Shown here: positions 1 to 6,530 of the stretch, piece after piece
Layout: each line of letters opens with the position of its first letter
Position numbering within the stretch: position 1 is the stretch's first letter
Assembly: GCA_910577165.1 (NCBI GenBank)
Contig: CAJTLX010000081.1
Span: 1 to 9,787, forward strand
Direction of reading: 5' to 3'
DNA from: an uncultured Lachnospiraceae bacterium
GTDB taxonomy: Bacteria > Bacillota > Clostridia > Lachnospirales > Lachnospiraceae
Length of the DNA: 9,787 nucleotides
Program-made: the position numbers and the translations under genes
The notes under the pieces: model-generated
What the model was told of the DNA's origin: nothing
The model's input: the letters and a program-made list of their open reading frames with translations, nothing else
The model's database searches: none

Positions 1-40
1 GCATGGAGCTGACTGTTACTAATAGGTCGAAGGCTTGACC
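1..40 (+). rRNA. 23S rRNA, 3' end (partial)
   Basis: The first 40 bases match the conserved 3' terminus of bacterial 23S rRNA: the ACTAATAGGTCGA segment followed by the terminal GGCTTGACC, which in the family pairs with the 5' end of the molecule. The rest of the gene lies upstream of the window. The exact last base is not certain and may fall a few bases either way. No 5S rRNA gene follows, because only about 70 bases separate this end from the terminator at 111-147. The spacer has a TTGTTT (53-58) / AAACAA (79-84) inverted repeat, which could be part of a processing stem. Confidence 0.93.
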
Positions 41-110
41 GAAAGGTTTAGTTTGTTTTGGATGAAGCGAGTGGATTGAAACAAGGTGAAGTAGATTTTG
101 ATATGCATAA

Positions 111-147
111 AAATCAGAGCAGAAATAGTTTTGCTCTGATTTTTTTT
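111..147 (+). terminator. intrinsic terminator of the rRNA operon
   Basis: A perfect 11-bp stem (AAATCAGAGCA at 111-121 with TGCTCTGATTT at 132-142) closes a 10-base loop and runs into an uninterrupted T tract ending at 147. It lies about 70 bases after the 23S end and so would end the rRNA transcript. Confidence 0.92.
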
Positions 148-238
148 GTAGAAAAGAGAAATTTTTCCACTCGATTGCACATAAAACAGATAAAGGGAAG
201 CAGCCGCAAAAAAAAAGAAAACTTTATTGAAAAATAGT

Positions 239-267
239 TTGAATTTCAAGATAAATTGGTCTATAAT
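239..267 (+). promoter_or_regulatory. sigma-A promoter of the cheV unit
   Basis: TTGAAT (239-244), a 17-base spacer and a consensus TATAAT (262-267) place the transcript start near 274, about 50 bases before the cheV start. I looked for a SigD-type flagellar promoter (TAAA, about 15 bases, GCCGATAA) and did not find one. The unit therefore looks like housekeeping rather than flagellar-sigma transcription. Confidence 0.8.
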
Positions 268-322
268 AGAATCATGTATTTGTGATTTACAATATCGAGG
301 ATAAAATATGGAGGTAAGAATT

Positions 323-1228
323 ATGGAAACAAATATTTTGCTGGAAAGCGGAACAAATGAGCTTGAGATCTTGGAGTTTACAGTTGGGGGAAATTCATAC
401 GGTATTAATGTAGCGAAAATCAGAGAGATACTTCCATACAAACAACCAACTCCAATTCCAAATGCTCATCCTCTCATTGAAGGTATTTTCATGCCTCGTG
501 ATCAGATTATCACAATTGTTAATCTCTCAAAATGTCTGACGGGACAAAGCAAGGCAGATGTATCTTCAGATATGTATATTGTCACAAATTTTAATCAGTT
601 GAATGTTGCCTTTCATGTGGATAGTGTTGTTGGGATTCAACGGATCTCATGGGGAGATATCGCAAAGCCGGATACGACTTTAGAGAATTCCGGTAATGGC
701 ATTGCGACTGGAATTATCAAGCTGGCCGGAAAACTGATTGTGATTCTTGATTTTGAGAAGATTGTGTCCGATATCAGTCCGGATACTGGTTTAAAAATCT
801 CGGAGATTGATCATTTGGCTGGACGGGAGCGGAATAGTATTCCGATTCTTACCGCAGAGGATTCCCCATTGCTTCGCAAATTGATACATGATTGTCTGGT
901 TAAATCAGGATATACGAATATAATCTCAGCAGTCAACGGGCAGGAAGCCTGGGATCTTTTAGGAAAATATAAAGCTGAGGGCACGATCAAGGAAAATGTA
1001 AACTGCGTTATTACTGATATTGAAATGCCGCAGATGGATGGACATCACCTGACAAAGTTGATTAAGACTGACGACGCATTAAAGCATATTCCGGTCGTTA
1101 TTTTCTCATCCTTAGTCAATGAGGAGATGAGGCGAAAAGGGGAGGGACTTGGTGCAGATGCACAGCTTTCCAAACCGGAGATCGGACAGTTGGTTGATGC
1201 GCTTGACAAATTATTGCTTAAAAAATAA
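323..1228 (+). CDS. cheV: CheV-type chemotaxis coupling protein (CheW domain + receiver)
   Basis: This is a cytoplasmic scaffold that, in the CheV family, couples chemoreceptors to the CheA kinase and is tuned by phosphorylation of its receiver domain. The start at 323 gives 301 residues, close to the usual CheV length of about 300. It is preferred over the in-frame ATG at 308 because GGAGG at 310-314 lies 8 bases upstream and would fall inside the longer form. Residues about 14-155 are the CheW-like domain. Residues about 173-300 are the receiver, with the acidic pair E179/D180, phospho-acceptor D232 (in VITDIEMPQMDG), the switch serine S262 and K284 (LSKP) all present. The receiver therefore looks phosphorylatable. 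It is first in a unit with the 592-residue gene, 28 bases downstream. No other chemotaxis gene is in the window. Family identity is firm; which receptors it serves cannot be told. Confidence 0.92.
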   Translation: METNILLESGTNELEILEFTVGGNSYGINVAKIREILPYKQPTPIPNAHPLIEGIFMPRDQIITIVNLSKCLTGQSKADVSSDMYIVTNFNQLNVAFHVDSVVGIQRISWGDIAKPDTTLENSGNGIATGIIKLAGKLIVILDFEKIVSDISPDTGLKISEIDHLAGRERNSIPILTAEDSPLLRKLIHDCLVKSGYTNIISAVNGQEAWDLLGKYKAEGTIKENVNCVITDIEMPQMDGHHLTKLIKTDDALKHIPVVIFSSLVNEEMRRKGEGLGADAQLSKPEIGQLVDALDKLLLKK

Positions 1229-1256
1229 TACATAAAATGTAGAAAGATATAAGGAT

Positions 1257-3035
1257 ATGGCTAGATGCAGGAAATGTAATGCAAAGATTCCGGACGGAAA
1301 AGAATTATGCGCGGAGTGTGAACAACTAAATAGTGAATCTTATCTGGACAGTTTGCTGCATACGGTGGTTGCAAAGGAGCAGGATGCAGAGAATACCCAG
1401 AAACTCAGTGTGGAAGGGTTGGAGAGGGAAGAAGTGGAAAAATATGATAATTCCTCCCAGTCGGATATCCTTTTACCACCGGATATTTCTATATCGCAGG
1501 ATTTGCTTCCTCCTGATCTTCCAGAGGAAGAGATTTTGCCCCCGGAGGATTTTCCACTCCCGGAGATAGAGGATGTTGAACAGGAATTTTCCAGTAATGA
1601 AGTGTCCCCGGCACAGGAGGATATCGATATTCCGGCAGATTTGTTCTTGCAGACAAAAGATGTGCCGGAGATTGAAGATTTTCCTCAGGAGGATATTGAT
1701 ATTCCAGCAGATCTGTTCTTGCAGACAAAAGATGTGCCAGAGATTGAGGAGAGCGAAGATGCGGAAGATAACATAGACAGGATGGACATTTTTGAAAATG
1801 TTGAAAATGAAATCCACGGAGGGAAGGAAAATGATATGGCGGGAAAGAATGATGAAGATCTGAAATTTGGTGATGGAGGGGAAACGCAGGAGGATATCAT
1901 TGATCTGATCAATTCAATTTATGATTCGGAGGAAGGTGGATTCTCCGGGGGGGAGGATACCACTACCACAGAAAATTATGGGACGCAGGGCGATCTTGAC
2001 CTAAGTGGGCAGCCCGATGACGATATGACGGATTTTTTTGCTGATGTCCTGCCGGATGAGGAATCACCTTCGATTGAAGAGAGTGATATATTAGTAAAAG
2101 AGTCAGAGAATAAAGAAGAAGCTGGAAAGAAGAAGAAAGAAAAGAAAAAGGAAAAAAAGGGGAACAAAAACCCTGGAATACTTACAAAGATTTTTGGAAA
2201 TATTCGCCCGGAACGCACAGAAGAAGAAATTGCCCAGATGAAGGAGAAAGTGATTGCGGACGCGGAGGCGAAAGAGGCTGCTGAGGAGGAGAAAAAGAAA
2301 AAGCAAGCTGCAGAGAAAGAGGAGAAGAAAAAACAGGCGGCGGATGACAAGGCGGAGGCACAAAAGAAAAAACAGGAAAAAGCGAAGCGCAAAGCTGAGG
2401 CGGCGCAAGCCAAAAAGGAGGCAAAGCAACTCGCAAAAGATAAAAAGAAACAGGAAGTTCAGAATTTGATTGATGCGATTGATGAGAATGAGGGAAGGAT
2501 CAATCGAGTTGGTGCATCCATTGTATTTGTATTTTTTGCCGCGATAGCGATCGCCATTATTGTTGGAACAAAAGTATATGCCTACTCGCAAAACCTTGAA
2601 AATGCGAAGAAGAGCTTTGAATATAAGCATTATAACGAAGCCTACAATGAAATTGCAGGCATGGATATCAAGGAGGAGGACGAGGAGTTTGAACTTAAAG
2701 TTATGGTGGTGATGTATGCATATAAGCAGCTAAATTCTTTCCAGCACTATTATGCAATCAGTCTTTATCCGGAGGCACTTGATTCGCTTTTAAAAGGGCT
2801 GGAACGCTACGATAAATATTCAGCACTGGCCTCTATTATCAATGTCACAGAGGATATGGATTCGATCCGCGAAGAAATTCTGAACCAGCTTAAAACCGTC
2901 TATTCTCTGACGGAAAAAGAGGCGATGCAGCTGGTTGCAATGGAGGATCATACTGCATATACAGAAAAAGTATATGAAATTGCAGGCAAAATCGCAAAGA
3001 CACCAAAGGAGGGTACCGCAGAAGAAGAAAAATAA
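1257..3035 (+). CDS. zinc-ribbon, coiled-coil, single-pass membrane protein of unknown function
   Basis: I do not recognise a named family. What is visible in 592 residues: an N-terminal zinc-ribbon-like CxxC (C4, C7) and CxxC (C18, C21); a very acidic, Pro-rich low-complexity region about 55-285 with LPPD/LPPED motifs and a 24-residue tandem repeat; a Lys/Glu/Ala-rich segment 285-400, probably a charged coiled coil or single alpha helix; one hydrophobic membrane segment about 419-438; and about 150 residues after it with TPR-like helix pairs (around 449-466 and 500-518). There is no signal peptide. With basic residues before the membrane segment, the predicted topology is a large cytoplasmic N-terminus and an extracytoplasmic C-terminus. 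The start is fixed by the zinc ribbon directly after Met1 and a stop codon just upstream at 1233. The ribosome site is weak (AAGGA abutting the start, GAAAG further up), so translation may be coupled to cheV. Association with CheV suggests a receptor-array or scaffold role; that is inference. Confidence 0.88.
   Translation: MARCRKCNAKIPDGKELCAECEQLNSESYLDSLLHTVVAKEQDAENTQKLSVEGLEREEVEKYDNSSQSDILLPPDISISQDLLPPDLPEEEILPPEDFPLPEIEDVEQEFSSNEVSPAQEDIDIPADLFLQTKDVPEIEDFPQEDIDIPADLFLQTKDVPEIEESEDAEDNIDRMDIFENVENEIHGGKENDMAGKNDEDLKFGDGGETQEDIIDLINSIYDSEEGGFSGGEDTTTTENYGTQGDLDLSGQPDDDMTDFFADVLPDEESPSIEESDILVKESENKEEAGKKKKEKKKEKKGNKNPGILTKIFGNIRPERTEEEIAQMKEKVIADAEAKEAAEEEKKKKQAAEKEEKKKQAADDKAEAQKKKQEKAKRKAEAAQAKKEAKQLAKDKKKQEVQNLIDAIDENEGRINRVGASIVFVFFAAIAIAIIVGTKVYAYSQNLENAKKSFEYKHYNEAYNEIAGMDIKEEDEEFELKVMVVMYAYKQLNSFQHYYAISLYPEALDSLLKGLERYDKYSALASIINVTEDMDSIREEILNQLKTVYSLTEKEAMQLVAMEDHTAYTEKVYEIAGKIAKTPKEGTAEEEK
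1614..1748 (+). repeat. tandem 72-base coding repeat in the zinc-ribbon protein
   Basis: Codons 120-140 (1614-1676) recur at codons 144-164 (1686-1748), giving a 72-base period and a 24-residue unit with core DIDIPADLFLQTKDVPEIE. Over the 63 shared bases I count five differences, all synonymous. More diverged relatives of the motif (PLPEIED, LPPEDFP) lie just upstream, so the array may be an old repeat region with a newer duplication. Confidence 0.9.
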
Positions 3036-3060
3036 CTTTTGCGCGGAAACATAAGGGGTG

Positions 3061-3104
3061 AGCTGTCAGATTCCGTCCATACGGCGGCTGGCAGCTTTTC
3101 CTGT
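3061..3104 (+). terminator. intrinsic terminator after the cheV unit
   Basis: AGCTGTCAG (3061-3069) pairs with CTGGCAGCT (3088-3096), with one G-U pair, around an inner CCGT/ACGG helix (3073-3076 with 3081-3084). A T-rich tail follows (TTTTCCTG...). It begins 25 bases after the stop codon of the 592-residue gene. Confidence 0.85.
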
Positions 3105-3123
3105 TTTATAGAATATCAAAACA

Positions 3124-3181
3124 TTAATTGTAAGTAGTCGGAGGGATATAAATTGGTAAAGTGTATGATCTTTCTGATAAA
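3124..3181 (+). promoter_or_regulatory. candidate promoter region for hisH-hisF-birA
   Basis: Two imperfect sigma-A matches fit between the terminator and hisH. One is TTAATT (3124-3129), 17 bases, TATAAA (3147-3152). The other is TTGGTA (3153-3158), 17 bases, GATAAA (3176-3181). The first has the better -10 and the second the better -35. A promoter is expected here because a terminator lies just upstream, but the sequence does not decide between them. I saw no T-box, riboswitch or His-rich leader peptide. Confidence 0.4.
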
Positions 3182-3201
3182 AAATAAAATGGAGGAAAAC
3201 G

Positions 3202-3822
3202 ATGTCTGTGTCACAGATTGCTATTATTGATTATGATGCGGGAAATTTAAGGAGCGTTGCGAAGGCATTTGCCTATCTGGGGAAAAAAACACTTATCACG
3301 CGCGACAGGAATGAGATTCTGCAAGCAGATCATGTAGTATTGCCAGGGGTTGGTTCATTTGGCGATGCGATGGAAAAGTTAAATCGCTATGAACTGATCG
3401 AGGTGATAAAAATGTCCGTGCAGAGCGGACAACCCTTTCTTGGAATATGCCTTGGCTTACAGCTTCTTTTTGAGCGTAGTGAGGAGAGTCCAAATGTAGA
3501 AGGGCTTGGAATTTTGGAGGGGGAAGTTTCGCGTTTCCCAATAGTGCAGGGGTTAAAAATACCGCAAATTGGATGGAATTCGCTTGCGATCAGGGAGGGT
3601 GCAGCACTTTTTGAAGGCATACCAAAGGAGGCGTATGTATATTTTGTGCATTCTTACTATTTGAGTGCGCGCAATCGGCAGGATGTGGCGGCAACGTCTG
3701 AGTACGGCATAGAATTTGATGCATCCGTAGAGCGGGGCAATCTTTTTGCCTGCCAGTTCCATCCGGAAAAAAGCGGGGAGATTGGTCTGACAATCCTTAA
3801 AAATTTTGCAGCCAGGAAATAG
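3202..3822 (+). CDS. hisH: imidazole glycerol phosphate synthase, glutaminase subunit HisH
   Basis: HisH hydrolyses glutamine and channels ammonia to HisF for the fifth step of histidine synthesis, forming imidazole glycerol phosphate and AICAR. The 206 residues match the family's usual length and are a class I glutamine amidotransferase throughout. The oxyanion-strand motif PGVGSFGDAM lies at 48-57, the nucleophile elbow GICLGLQLLF carries C83, and QFHPEKSG supplies H187 and E189. The catalytic triad is complete, and VHSYY (149-153) is also typical of HisH. GGAGG at 3191-3195 lies 6 bases before the ATG. hisF follows after 48 bases. No other his gene is in the window, so the rest of the pathway must be elsewhere. 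Confidence 0.97.
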   Translation: MSVSQIAIIDYDAGNLRSVAKAFAYLGKKTLITRDRNEILQADHVVLPGVGSFGDAMEKLNRYELIEVIKMSVQSGQPFLGICLGLQLLFERSEESPNVEGLGILEGEVSRFPIVQGLKIPQIGWNSLAIREGAALFEGIPKEAYVYFVHSYYLSARNRQDVAATSEYGIEFDASVERGNLFACQFHPEKSGEIGLTILKNFAARK

Positions 3823-3870
3823 CTCCTCACTGATATTTGATAAAATGAGCCAAAAGAAAGAGGAGGAACA

Positions 3871-4647
3871 ATGTTTACAAAAAGAATTATTCCCTGCCTT
3901 GATGTCCATAATGGGCGTGTGGTAAAAGGGACAAATTTTATCAATTTAAGGGATGCGGGAGATCCGGTGGAAGTTGGTGAGGCTTATGGCAGGGAGGGAG
4001 CGGACGAATTAGTTTTTCTTGATATTACCGCCTCCTCTGACGCGCGCGCCATCACGCTTGAAATGGTAAGGCGCGTAGCAGAAACCGTTTTTATTCCGTT
4101 CACTGTGGGCGGCGGCATTCGCACTGTGGAGGATTTTAAATTGCTTCTGCGCGAGGGAGCGGACAAAATTGCTATCAATTCTGCGGCGATTATGAATCCG
4201 GATCTGATCGCGCAGGCGGCGGATAAATTTGGAAGTCAATGTGTGGTGGTAGCGATTGATGCAAAGCGGCGCGCGGACGGGAGCGGCTATAATATTTACA
4301 AGAACGGCGGGCGGGTGGATATGGAAATCGACGCGGTGGAGTGGGCTATTCGCGCCGCGAAACTCGGTGCCGGAGAAATTCTCCTGACCAGTATGGACTG
4401 CGATGGGACAAAGGACGGGTATGATCTTGTACTGACAAAGACTGTTGCGGAAAATGTTCCCATTCCTGTAATTGCTTCGGGAGGGGCGGGTAAACCGGAA
4501 CATTTCCGGGCAGCACTTGTGGAGGGGGGTGCGGACGCAGCACTTGCAGCATCACTCTTTCACTATAAGGAACTCGGAATTTGTGAGGTCAAGGAATATC
4601 TGAGTGTGCATGGAGTTAGTGTGCGTAAAACAGGGATGGTTCAGTGA
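3871..4647 (+). CDS. hisF: imidazole glycerol phosphate synthase, cyclase subunit HisF
   Basis: HisF is the (beta/alpha)8-barrel cyclase that uses ammonia from HisH to convert PRFAR to imidazole glycerol phosphate and AICAR in the cytoplasm. The 258 residues are close to the usual length of about 252. Visible hallmarks are the N-terminal KRIIPCLDV with R5 (ammonia gate) and catalytic D11, the second catalytic aspartate D130 in VVVAIDAKR, and the phosphate-binding loops TVGGGIRT (78-85) and ASGGAGK. The C-terminal RKTGMVQ is an ordinary ending. AGGAGG at 3861-3866 lies 4 bases before the start. It is clearly HisF rather than the paralogous isomerase HisA because of the CLDV...GRVVKG start and the pairing with hisH. 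Confidence 0.97.
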   Translation: MFTKRIIPCLDVHNGRVVKGTNFINLRDAGDPVEVGEAYGREGADELVFLDITASSDARAITLEMVRRVAETVFIPFTVGGGIRTVEDFKLLLREGADKIAINSAAIMNPDLIAQAADKFGSQCVVVAIDAKRRADGSGYNIYKNGGRVDMEIDAVEWAIRAAKLGAGEILLTSMDCDGTKDGYDLVLTKTVAENVPIPVIASGGAGKPEHFRAALVEGGADAALAASLFHYKELGICEVKEYLSVHGVSVRKTGMVQ

Positions 4648-4681
4648 TAAAAACCATAAGATAATATATGCGGGGGAAATT

Positions 4682-5665
4682 ATGTCTATAAAAAAAGATG
4701 TATTAGCAATGTTGGAAAAACATCGCGGCAATTATTTTTCTGGTGAGGAATTGGCAGAACAGCTCGGTGTTTCCCGAACTGCGGTCTGGAAAGCAGTTCG
4801 GGCGTTAGAGCAAGAGGGGTATGAAATCTTAGCAGGGAAAAACAAAGGGTACTGTCTGCCAAAGGAGAGCGATCTTCTTTCAAAAGAAGGAATTTGCAAT
4901 TATCTGCCGGAGGAATATAAGGATTTGCCCCTTTTTGTTTATCGCGAAACAGATTCTACAAACACGCTGGCAAAACAGGCAGCAAACACAGGACAACAGG
5001 CACCAGCGGTATATGTTGCCGCGATGCAGACCGCGGGCAGAGGACGGCGCGGAAGAAGCTTTGTTTCCGTGCCGGGTGGAAATATCTGTATGAGTTTTCT
5101 ATTAAAGCCAAAGCTTGCTGCAACGGATGCCGTTTTTCTTACCACTGCTACCTGTGTCGCGGTACATCGTGCTATCCGCAAAGCAACGGGAATTATCTGT
5201 GAGATTAAATGGGTTAATGATCTGTATTACCGGGGGAAAAAGGTGTGCGGCATCCTGACGGAGGCAGTGACTGACTGTGAAACGGGTATGGTGGACTGTG
5301 TAATTCCGGGGATCGGAATCAATTTTAATATTATGCCGGAGCAATTTCCGGAGGAATTAAAAGAGATTGCGGGTGCGCTTTATACGGGAGATAAGCGCAT
5401 TGATGTAACGCGCAATTATCTGGCGGCGGAGATTATTGTGCAGATGTTTAAAATTCTTACCGAATTGCCGGAAAAAAGTTTTTTAGGTGAATACCGGGCA
5501 CATTCCATGCTGCTTGGAAAGAAAATTTATATTTACGCAGGTGACCGGGCAGAGAAAGCGACAGCGGTGGGGATTGACGAAAACGGCGGTCTGGTGGTGG
5601 AACTTGAGGGCGGGGAAAGAAGAGTGCTGACTACGGGGGAAGTAACGGTGAGAGTGACAGAATAG
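4682..5665 (+). CDS. birA: bifunctional biotin-[acetyl-CoA-carboxylase] ligase / biotin repressor
   Basis: BirA activates biotin with ATP and attaches it to the carrier lysine of biotin enzymes. Forms with an N-terminal helix-turn-helix also repress biotin genes. From the ATG at 4682 the protein has 327 residues. A winged-helix HTH covers about 1-60 (SGEELAEQLGVSRTAVWKAV from residue 20). The ligase core follows with DSTN (91-94), the biotinyl-AMP loop GRGRRG (119-124), KWVND (176-180, catalytic K176) and GIGIN (210-214). The last 50 residues or so are the SH3-like C-terminal domain. An in-frame ATG at 4604 lies inside hisF and adds 26 residues unlike the family; the GGGGGA at 4672-4677 supports 4682. 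It is 34 bases after hisF and probably co-transcribed. No biotin gene or obvious operator is present. Confidence 0.95.
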   Translation: MSIKKDVLAMLEKHRGNYFSGEELAEQLGVSRTAVWKAVRALEQEGYEILAGKNKGYCLPKESDLLSKEGICNYLPEEYKDLPLFVYRETDSTNTLAKQAANTGQQAPAVYVAAMQTAGRGRRGRSFVSVPGGNICMSFLLKPKLAATDAVFLTTATCVAVHRAIRKATGIICEIKWVNDLYYRGKKVCGILTEAVTDCETGMVDCVIPGIGINFNIMPEQFPEELKEIAGALYTGDKRIDVTRNYLAAEIIVQMFKILTELPEKSFLGEYRAHSMLLGKKIYIYAGDRAEKATAVGIDENGGLVVELEGGERRVLTTGEVTVRVTE

Positions 5666-5789
5666 TAAATAATATATCTGACAAATATTTATTATAAGCA
5701 AAAACAGAAGGTTGATAACCTGTTGTGCCAGTTAAAAAAATTAGTACAACTCCAACAAAGATACAGACAGAATAACATATTTTTCTAGA

Positions 5790-5838
5790 TTTCCAAGACA
5801 ATTATACCATAATCTCAGCAAACTTGGAAGAATTTTTT
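5790..5838 (+). terminator. weak candidate terminator downstream of birA
   Basis: TTCCAAG (5791-5797) and CTTGGAA (5823-5829) form a 7-bp stem, 8 bp with an outer T-G pair, followed by AATTTTTT. The loop of about 25 bases is long, so efficiency is doubtful. The stronger hairpin at 5874-5915 may be the real end of the transcript. Confidence 0.4.
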
Positions 5839-5873
5839 CATGGGTTATGTCATTATTGATGATATGTACAGAA

Positions 5874-5915
5874 GAAGGAATGTCCGGACGGCAGGACATT
5901 CCTTCAATTTTTTTT
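5874..5915 (+). terminator. strong intrinsic terminator, likely 3' end of the hisH-hisF-birA transcript
   Basis: A perfect 12-bp stem (GAAGGAATGTCC at 5874-5885 with GGACATTCCTTC at 5894-5905) has an 8-base loop and is followed by AA and nine T residues. It works on the plus strand, since the minus-strand side has no good T tract. It is 209 bases past the birA stop and ends only 10 bases from the stop codon of the minus-strand remnant. Confidence 0.88.
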
Positions 5916-5924
5916 GATAATGCT

Positions 5925-6222
5925 CTAGTTCATGCTTTCTATGCGAGGTAACAACTGCTCTTTTTCAAGGATGGCTTTTATTTTTTCCCCTATTCGTACA
6001 TATGGCAATCTGCTCCAGAGTAAAACCATTTTGGTACATCCGGACAATAATTTCCCCAGCCTCTTCCTCTCGACCCTGCTCCAATTTTTCCTGTTCCCTC
6101 ATCAACAATGTCATATATTCATGCCTCCATTCCCTGTTTTTCTTTGCCTTCTTTACTATCCGATAGAGAATATTATTGGCGATGAATTGATTAGTATCAA
6201 AAAAATTCTTAAATCTTGAAGA
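5925..6222 (-). pseudogene. C-terminal remnant of an Rpn / PD-(D/E)XK transposase-like gene
   Basis: Read on the minus strand from 6222, the sequence encodes a helical, charged stretch including AKKNREWRHEYMTLLMREQ, KLEQGREEEAGEIIVRMYQN and GFTLEQIAICTNR. It stops at 5965-5967. Shifting frame by one base near 5988 (a GGGG-A6 run) continues with EKIKAILEKEQLLPRIESMN and a stop at 5925-5927. This arrangement (REW...EYM, EGRE-type linker, MY.NGF(T/S)LEQIA, then IKAILEK) is how Rpn-family recombination-promoting nucleases (PF12784-like) end in Clostridia. The family is about 300 residues, so the nuclease domain is gone and the rest is frameshifted. An in-frame stop at 6223-6225 and no homology beyond it mark the left edge of the deletion. 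The family call is from recognition of style, not a search. Confidence 0.72.
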
Positions 6223-6239
6223 TTAGTAAAAGAATCTTC

Positions 6240-6267
6240 TTGACAAATTTTTCTTTTATGATAAAAT
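6240..6267 (+). promoter_or_regulatory. sigma-A promoter of a short orphan transcript
   Basis: A perfect -35 TTGACA (6240-6245), a 16-base spacer and TAAAAT (6262-6267, 5 of 6) give an expected start near 6274. Both elements match well, and only a terminator follows within 90 bases. Confidence 0.72.
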
Positions 6268-6273
6268 ATAATT

Positions 6274-6355
6274 GGGGCAGGAGAAAGTTGTTGCCACTTA
6301 TCACCTTATTGTACTGCCGTTTCGCTTATCCAGCAATGAAACGGCAGTTTTTTTT
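6274..6355 (+). ncRNA. candidate small RNA of about 80 nt
   Basis: The transcript expected from the TTGACA/TAAAAT promoter would begin near 6274 and end in the T tract of the hairpin at 6313-6348. About 38 unpaired or weakly paired bases precede the terminator stem; a GGCA/TGCC pair flanks part of them. No start codon with a ribosome site is seen inside. It does not resemble 5S, SRP RNA, tmRNA or 6S. It could be a trans-acting sRNA, a terminated relic leader, or a decayed part of the neighbouring mobile gene. The exact 5' end is inferred. Confidence 0.5.
6313..6355 (+). terminator. intrinsic terminator of the candidate small RNA
   Basis: A perfect 11-bp stem, ACTGCCGTTTC (6313-6323) with GAAACGGCAGT (6338-6348), has a 14-base loop and is followed by an uninterrupted T tract to 6355. 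Confidence 0.88.
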
Positions 6356-6476
6356 CGTAAAAAGGAAATTTTTTAAAAGAATATGGTACAGTATATTTCA
6401 CTTTTTAGGGAGAAATTTCTGTGAGATACGCGCTAAAGAGAGATTGAATTTAAATTACATTATAGGAAAAAACTGC

Positions 6477-6505
6477 TTGACTTCTGGCGAAAAAAGGAGT
6501 ATGAT
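6477..6505 (+). promoter_or_regulatory. sigma-A promoter of the rimP-nusA-infB operon
   Basis: TTGACT (6477-6482), exactly 17 bases, then TATGAT (6500-6505). Both elements match 5 of 6. The start would fall near 6512, giving a leader of about 95 bases before rimP. Confidence 0.82.
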
Positions 6506-6530
6506 AATTAGGATTTAATGATAGGCTATG

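Noticed and set aside
150..307. Searched for a c-di-GMP riboswitch or SigD promoter before cheV
   Set aside because: Neither the riboswitch core nor a TAAA...GCCGATAA pair was found; a good sigma-A promoter explains transcription.
19..441. Minus-strand frame of 140 codons over the rRNA end and the cheV promoter
   Set aside because: It overlaps the 23S 3' end, the terminator and the cheV start, has AT-driven hydrophobic composition and no ribosome site.
1976..2630. Long minus-strand frames opposite the Lys/Glu-rich segment
   Set aside because: They are Phe/Ser/Leu-rich low-complexity shadows produced by the AAG/GAA-rich sense codons; the sense frame has the zinc ribbon, start and operon context.
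3153..3230. Possible TTG-started leader peptide of 25 codons with GGAGGG upstream, overlapping the hisH start
   Set aside because: It contains no histidine run, uses a rare start and overlaps the candidate promoter. It is more likely a chance frame, though the GGAGGG at 3140-3145 is noted.
4604..4681. Longer form of BirA starting inside hisF
   Set aside because: The added 26 residues do not resemble the family, the HTH domain begins directly at the ATG at 4682, and the GGGGGA site supports that start.
5932..6219. Plus-strand frame of 95 codons in the birA-rimP gap
   Set aside because: It has no ribosome binding site and is the antisense of the Rpn-like remnant, whose minus-strand reading makes much better protein sense.
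6216..6518. Plus-strand frame of 100 codons before rimP
   Set aside because: It runs through a perfect terminator (6313-6355) and the rimP promoter, lacks a ribosome site and has no recognisable protein character.
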